DNA of 17,165 nt, taken from contig CANRMO010000026.1 of NCBI GenBank assembly GCA_947631755.1, positions 1 through 17,165 on the forward strand, written 5' to 3'. The stretch is from an uncultured Lachnospiraceae bacterium. Lineage in GTDB: Bacteria; Bacillota; Clostridia; Lachnospirales; Lachnospiraceae. Both the position numbers and the translations under genes were made by a program. Positions 13,856 to 17,165 of the stretch are shown here, piece after piece; positions within the stretch are counted from its first letter, which is position 1, and each line of letters opens with the position of its first letter. The notes under the pieces are model-generated. The model ran no database searches. It worked only from the letters and a program-made list of their open reading frames with translations, and had not been told where the DNA came from.

Positions 13856-15298
13856 TTACATCTCACTGATCTTCTCCAAAAGAAGCTGTTTCAGAGCCTC
13901 ATAGGACTGGATACTCCTCTCGTGGTTCTCTTTCCGTATCGACATTTCCAGCCGCAGCACCTTTTTCTTTACGTCATCTCCCGCGTCCTCCACCAGCTTT
14001 TTGACTGTTTCGGCCAGCAGCTCCGCCTTATCCCAGGCACCCATCTCAATCGAGAGCACCAGTTTCTCCATCCGCTTCATCAGCTCTTCCAGATTTTCCT
14101 CCGCGCCGAAACACATATAGCCCTCGCCGCTCTCCGGAAGTTCATTGTCCACAAAATAATCCGCGTTTTTATACCCTTCGGTGTGCATCTCGCCCTCGTC
14201 ATAATTCTGGGCGGTATGTAGTTTCACATAGAATGAAAACGAGCTCCCTTTCCCCTTTTCACTGTCCACCTGTATATTTCCGTCCATCAGTTCAACAAGC
14301 TGTTTTGTGATAGCCAGGCCGAGGCCGGTTCCGCCGTACTTCCTCGTAGTGGAAGCGTCCACCTGGCTGAAATTCCGGAACAGTTTGTCTCTCTCGCTCT
14401 CAGAGATCCCGATTCCCGTATCTTTCACCATAAAGAACAGCTGGATTTCATCATTGACCTGCCTTGTCCTGTTTACCATAACACTCACATATCCCACGTG
14501 GGTGAATTTTACAGCATTCGAGAGCAGATTATTTAAAATCTGCGTCAGGCGCAGCTCATCACCGACTAGAATCTTCGGTATTTTCTCGTCCACTGCCACA
14601 TTAAACCGCAGCTCTTTTCTGCTGATCTCCGCCATGTGGGTTGACACAACCTTATCCATCATCTGAAAGAAATCAAATTCCTGTTCATCGATGGTAAATT
14701 TACCTGCCTGAAGCTTGGAAAAGTCAAGAATATCATCAATGATCGCCGACATATTAACACAGCAGCTCTGGATGATCTCCAGCATCCTGTGCTGCTCGCG
14801 GTCCTCTACCATATCCAGAAGATTGGCCACATGGCCCTTGATCCCATTTACCGGCGTCCTCAGTTCATGCGTCACATTCGCCACAAACTCATTCTTGATC
14901 TGCCGGTTACTCTCCTCACCAGCCTGAAGCCTCCGTATCCTGGCATCCATATTCTTCTGCCTGGTGATATCCTCGGCCAGAAGCAGAAAAACATTTTCCT
15001 GCCCGGTGGGGAGGATGCGGATACTCACCGGAATACAGGCATTGTTTTTCAAGTACATGGCTGACTCTTTCACATCCTCCAGTTTCTTTCTGTCAAAGGG
15101 GATATCCTCCCCTGCTCCCGTCTGCAATTCTTTTCGGAAAATCTTTTGCATCGTGCACTGTAAAAGCTCGTCCTCCCCATACTGCAGCAATTCCCCACAT
15201 GCCCTGTTCGCAAAAAGGATCTCCCCTCTGTCATTAAAGACAAGAACAATCTCTGTTATCTCGTCTACTATTTTCTCCTTTATCCACTCAAATCCCAT
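13856..15298 (-). CDS. Soluble PAS-domain sensor histidine kinase
   Basis: A 480-residue kinase with no membrane segment. A PAS sensor (about 8-112, ending AEDITRQK) is followed by a short coiled coil. The HisKA dimerisation domain has phosphoacceptor His144 in THELRTP. The HATPase domain (about 240-360) has N-box NNLLSNAVKFT (256-266), G1 DTGIGIS (293-299) and G2 GGTGLGLAI (322-330). There is no receiver, although the catalytic core resembles those of hybrid kinases. The C-terminal 80 residues (about 400-480) are helical and resemble an Hpt domain in which the phospho-His position is Glu430 (AETVKK). ATG at 15298 follows GGAGG. It lies between the free Hpt gene and the degenerate HD-GYP regulator, which it most likely phosphorylates; the input signal is cytoplasmic and unknown. 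Confidence 0.92.
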   Translation of the reverse strand: MGFEWIKEKIVDEITEIVLVFNDRGEILFANRACGELLQYGEDELLQCTMQKIFRKELQTGAGEDIPFDRKKLEDVKESAMYLKNNACIPVSIRILPTGQENVFLLLAEDITRQKNMDARIRRLQAGEESNRQIKNEFVANVTHELRTPVNGIKGHVANLLDMVEDREQHRMLEIIQSCCVNMSAIIDDILDFSKLQAGKFTIDEQEFDFFQMMDKVVSTHMAEISRKELRFNVAVDEKIPKILVGDELRLTQILNNLLSNAVKFTHVGYVSVMVNRTRQVNDEIQLFFMVKDTGIGISESERDKLFRNFSQVDASTTRKYGGTGLGLAITKQLVELMDGNIQVDSEKGKGSSFSFYVKLHTAQNYDEGEMHTEGYKNADYFVDNELPESGEGYMCFGAEENLEELMKRMEKLVLSIEMGAWDKAELLAETVKKLVEDAGDDVKKKVLRLEMSIRKENHERSIQSYEALKQLLLEKISEM

Positions 15299-15327
15299 AC
15301 TTCCTCCAGCAACATATGTTCCGTCAT

Positions 15328-15342
15328 GCCGGCCCTGCCGGC
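15328..15342 (-). other. GC-rich hairpin between hpt and the PAS kinase gene
   Basis: GCCGGC-CCT-GCCGGC gives a compact six-base stem in the 51-base gap between the two genes. It has no T-run and so is not a normal terminator. It lies about 17 bases before the kinase ribosome binding site and could adjust mRNA stability or relative expression. Confidence 0.35.
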
Positions 15343-15349
15343 GCAGTCA

Positions 15350-15733
15350 CTACTCAAGATTTTCTTTTATGATCTTCAAAAATGTATCATAGGATTCTTC
15401 CAGTTCCAGCCGTTTCTCCTGCACCGCCGCCTTGTCGATATCCGGCTCTTCTTTTCCCCGGAGAAGCTCTGTAATCTCCGATGCCAGCGTCTGGATCGGC
15501 ACAAGTCCGAGATTGCCGGCCACCCCCTTGAGAGTATGGGCACTGCGGAACGCCTCCCCATAATCTTCCATTTTCAGATTTTCAATCAGACAGGTACAGT
15601 CTGTAGACTGCGTAAATTTGTTTAAAAATTTCTCATACAGCTCCTGCTTTCCCATAAACCTGTCAAGCGTACTCTTTACATCAGCCCCATTTTTTTCCAG
15701 CTCACTCATTAAATTTTCAGCCATAATCGCCAT
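15350..15733 (-). CDS. Free histidine phosphotransfer (Hpt) protein
   Basis: A 127-residue all-helical protein with the Hpt signature around phosphoacceptor His66 (SAHTLKGVAGNLGL, 64-77). The second helical pair (82-127) carries the usual acidic pattern. Hpt proteins pass phosphoryl groups between receiver domains and have no kinase activity. It is the first gene behind a strong promoter, followed 51 bases later by the PAS kinase and then the degenerate HD-GYP regulator. The kinase lacks its own receiver, so a plausible path is kinase to the regulator's Asp67, to this His66, to another receiver such as CheY or the intact HD-GYP regulator. That path is inferred. ATG at 15733 (GGAGG five bases upstream) is preferred to the ATG at 15724. 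Confidence 0.92.
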   Translation of the reverse strand: MAIMAENLMSELEKNGADVKSTLDRFMGKQELYEKFLNKFTQSTDCTCLIENLKMEDYGEAFRSAHTLKGVAGNLGLVPIQTLASEITELLRGKEEPDIDKAAVQEKRLELEESYDTFLKIIKENLE

Positions 15734-15781
15734 CCTCTCCTCCGCGTTTTATATAAATCCATAACGCCATCACCACATTAA

Positions 15782-15810
15782 ATAATACAATTTTACACTC
15801 GTTTTGTCAA
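15782..15810 (-). promoter_or_regulatory. Sigma-A promoter of the hpt-kinase-regulator operon
   Basis: Minus strand TTGACA (15810-15805), 17 bases, TATTAT (15787-15782). It is about 50 bases upstream of the hpt ATG and sits back to back with a plus-strand promoter, with 22 bases between the two -35 boxes. Confidence 0.87.
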
Positions 15811-15832
15811 GATGGCGGGGGCGAATAAAGAG

Positions 15833-15861
15833 TTGCCTGACCATCCTGGATATGTTACACT
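15833..15861 (+). promoter_or_regulatory. Sigma-A promoter of the FapA-like gene
   Basis: TTGCCT (15833-15838), 17 bases, TACACT (15856-15861), with a TG element at 15853-15854 that can compensate for the weaker boxes. The start codon follows at 15937, leaving a leader of roughly 70 bases. A shared regulator between this and the divergent hpt promoter is possible, but no clear operator palindrome is visible. Confidence 0.7.
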
Positions 15862-15936
15862 TAATATAGTGAATATATTCGATATGAGAGTCTGGAAAAT
15901 CACACCGGCCGCCCATATCAAGGGAGGAAACGCAAT

Positions 15937-17165
15937 ATGCACAAAAATAACCCGCAGCACAGTAATGCCGACGATATCGAATCCATCCTCGGCAAGATCG
16001 ACGAGATGGTCTCCGTGTCCGACAAAGCAGAGAACATTATGGCACAGACTGTCCCTCTGTCCAAAATAGTGGCGGACGGCTTTCACGATGAGGGATTCGA
16101 CAGCGAACAGCGAAAGGAGATCGAAAAGGGAGTGGAGCAGCAGCTCCCCGTCAAATTATATGCAAAAAAATGTTACAACTGGCTCCAGATGCACGAGCTT
16201 CGCAGAGGGCTTCTGGAAAACCTGGACATTGGATTCTATGAGAATCCACTCTTTTCTGCCAGCCAGATGCGGGAAATCCGGCTCGGTCTCCTCGACCACC
16301 TCGACGCAGCATCCTATGCCAGACACACTCTGCCGGCATCGGATATGAGACAGTCCCGGAAAGTCCTGTTCTCACAGGCATATAAAAATTCCCCGACCTC
16401 TTTTGGCCGGTCGATCATTGACGACTCCGGCATCCGGATCCGCATCAGCGACGACTGCATGGAGGCCTTTATCCGGCTGCCGGCACATTTTGACGCCAAA
16501 CTGTCCGAATCCGATCTCGTCCAGATACTTGAGAGCCACGGGATCACCCAGGGCGTCATAAGCGAAAACATCCGCAAAGTCGCAGACGAGCGCCCCATCG
16601 GCAAAGAGATCTGTGTCGCAAGGGGCAAACGGCCTGTCGCCTGTGAACCGGGCTGGTATGAGCTGTTTTTTGACAACAGCATCGAAAATGGCTACACTGT
16701 CCCCCCGGATGACGAGATCAATTATGCCGCTGTCAAGCTGATTGAAACCGTGCAGCCAGAGCAGATCCTCGCCAAATACCACCCGGCCCAGAAAAATCCG
16801 GGCGGCATAACCGTCACAGGCATCCCGATCGACGGGGAAGACGGCGAGGAGCTCCCCATTCTCACCGGCACTGGCTTTGAGCGGGACGAAGAGCAGAATG
16901 CATACATTGCCACAGAGACGGGCCACGCCTCCTATAATGAGGCCACCAACTCCCTCAATGTGTGGAATGTCTATCAGATCCAGGGCGACTTCAGCTATTA
17001 CCAGAGCCTTCAGTACGACGGGACAGTCCATGTCACCGGCTCTGTCCGCAGCATGGCTGTGATACGGGCAAAAGGCGACATCATCATAGACGGGTTCGTG
17101 GAAAATGCCTTTATCGAAGCCGAGCAGAGCATTGTCATAAAGGGAGGTGTCAACGGCGGCAGCCA
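15937..17165 (+). CDS. FapA/DUF342-family protein with N-terminal 26-residue repeats (5' part)
   Basis: The first 409 residues of a cytoplasmic protein, cut by the window end. Residues 1-54 are charged and helical. Residues 55-150 hold tandem 26-residue helical units aligned at Q58, Q84, Q110 and D136 (for example NWLQMHELRRGLL and SASQMREIRLGLL). From about 165 the FapA (flagellar assembly protein A, DUF342) pattern starts: AFIRLPAHFDAKLSESDLVQ, GKEICVARGKRPV, GGITVTGIPIDGEDG (289-303). It then enters the beta-helical core with GTVHVTGSV, GDIIIDGFVENAFIEAEQ and VIKGGVNG. FapA proteins are linked to flagellar or surface assembly, but the biochemical role is not settled. ATG at 15937 follows AGGGAGG at nine bases. 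It is divergent from the signalling operons, and the link with them is inferred from position alone. Confidence 0.87.
   Translation, partial: MHKNNPQHSNADDIESILGKIDEMVSVSDKAENIMAQTVPLSKIVADGFHDEGFDSEQRKEIEKGVEQQLPVKLYAKKCYNWLQMHELRRGLLENLDIGFYENPLFSASQMREIRLGLLDHLDAASYARHTLPASDMRQSRKVLFSQAYKNSPTSFGRSIIDDSGIRIRISDDCMEAFIRLPAHFDAKLSESDLVQILESHGITQGVISENIRKVADERPIGKEICVARGKRPVACEPGWYELFFDNSIENGYTVPPDDEINYAAVKLIETVQPEQILAKYHPAQKNPGGITVTGIPIDGEDGEELPILTGTGFERDEEQNAYIATETGHASYNEATNSLNVWNVYQIQGDFSYYQSLQYDGTVHVTGSVRSMAVIRAKGDIIIDGFVENAFIEAEQSIVIKGGVNGGS

Noticed and set aside
16372..17031. Minus-strand open frame opposite the FapA-like gene
   Set aside because: The plus strand gives a continuous FapA-family protein with promoter and ribosome binding site; the opposite frame has no supporting signal.
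1..17165. CRISPR array, tRNA, rRNA, insertion sequence or phage genes
   Set aside because: No regularly spaced repeats, cloverleaf sequence, transposase or integrase-like protein was seen on either strand.

Overview
The window looks like a piece of chromosome from a gut-type Clostridia, most likely Lachnospiraceae. The gene families, strong GGAGG ribosome binding sites, TTGACA-17-TATAAT promoters, mid-range GC content and several low-GC-Firmicute protein types all point that way. This placement is an inference from gene content; no marker gene is present. Everything from position 1 to about 15.7 kb is transcribed from the minus strand, and one gene at the right edge runs on the plus strand.

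Right to left, in the direction of transcription: (1) A back-to-back pair of promoters (15782-15861) separates a plus-strand FapA/DUF342-type gene (cut by the window end) from the large minus-strand signalling block. (2) The first minus operon encodes a free Hpt protein, a soluble PAS-histidine kinase without a receiver, and a response regulator whose HD-GYP output domain has lost most of its metal ligands. (3) A consensus promoter one base beyond that regulator's stop codon starts the chemotaxis operon cheR-cheB-cheY-cheA-cheW-mcp, which ends at a hairpin terminator at 5737-5775. (4) A second chemoreceptor with a Cache-like sensor has its own sigma-A promoter. (5) It is followed by a response regulator with an intact HD-GYP (c-di-GMP phosphodiesterase) domain, whose promoter overlaps the receptor's stop codon. 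(6) A terminator and a repeat-bearing spacer follow, then two unrecognised small genes: a single-pass membrane protein and a secreted protein. (7) The left edge holds a copper module: a CsoR repressor and the N-terminal third of a copper P-type ATPase, with a palindromic operator inside the promoter spacer.

The signalling genes can form one network. Receptors drive CheA through CheW; CheR and CheB provide adaptation; CheA phosphorylates CheY and CheB. Beside them lie the parts of a split phosphorelay (kinase, receiver, free Hpt) and two HD-GYP-type regulators, one intact and one degenerate. No CheC, CheX, CheZ, CheD or CheV and no flagellar structural gene is visible apart from the FapA-like neighbour, so the output could be motility, surface structures or c-di-GMP level. 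The most notable observations are the degenerate HD-GYP domain, a possible histidine-less Hpt-like tail on the kinase, a 26-residue tandem repeat fused to the N-terminus of the FapA-like protein, and the exact overlap of the CsoR palindrome with a near-consensus promoter.
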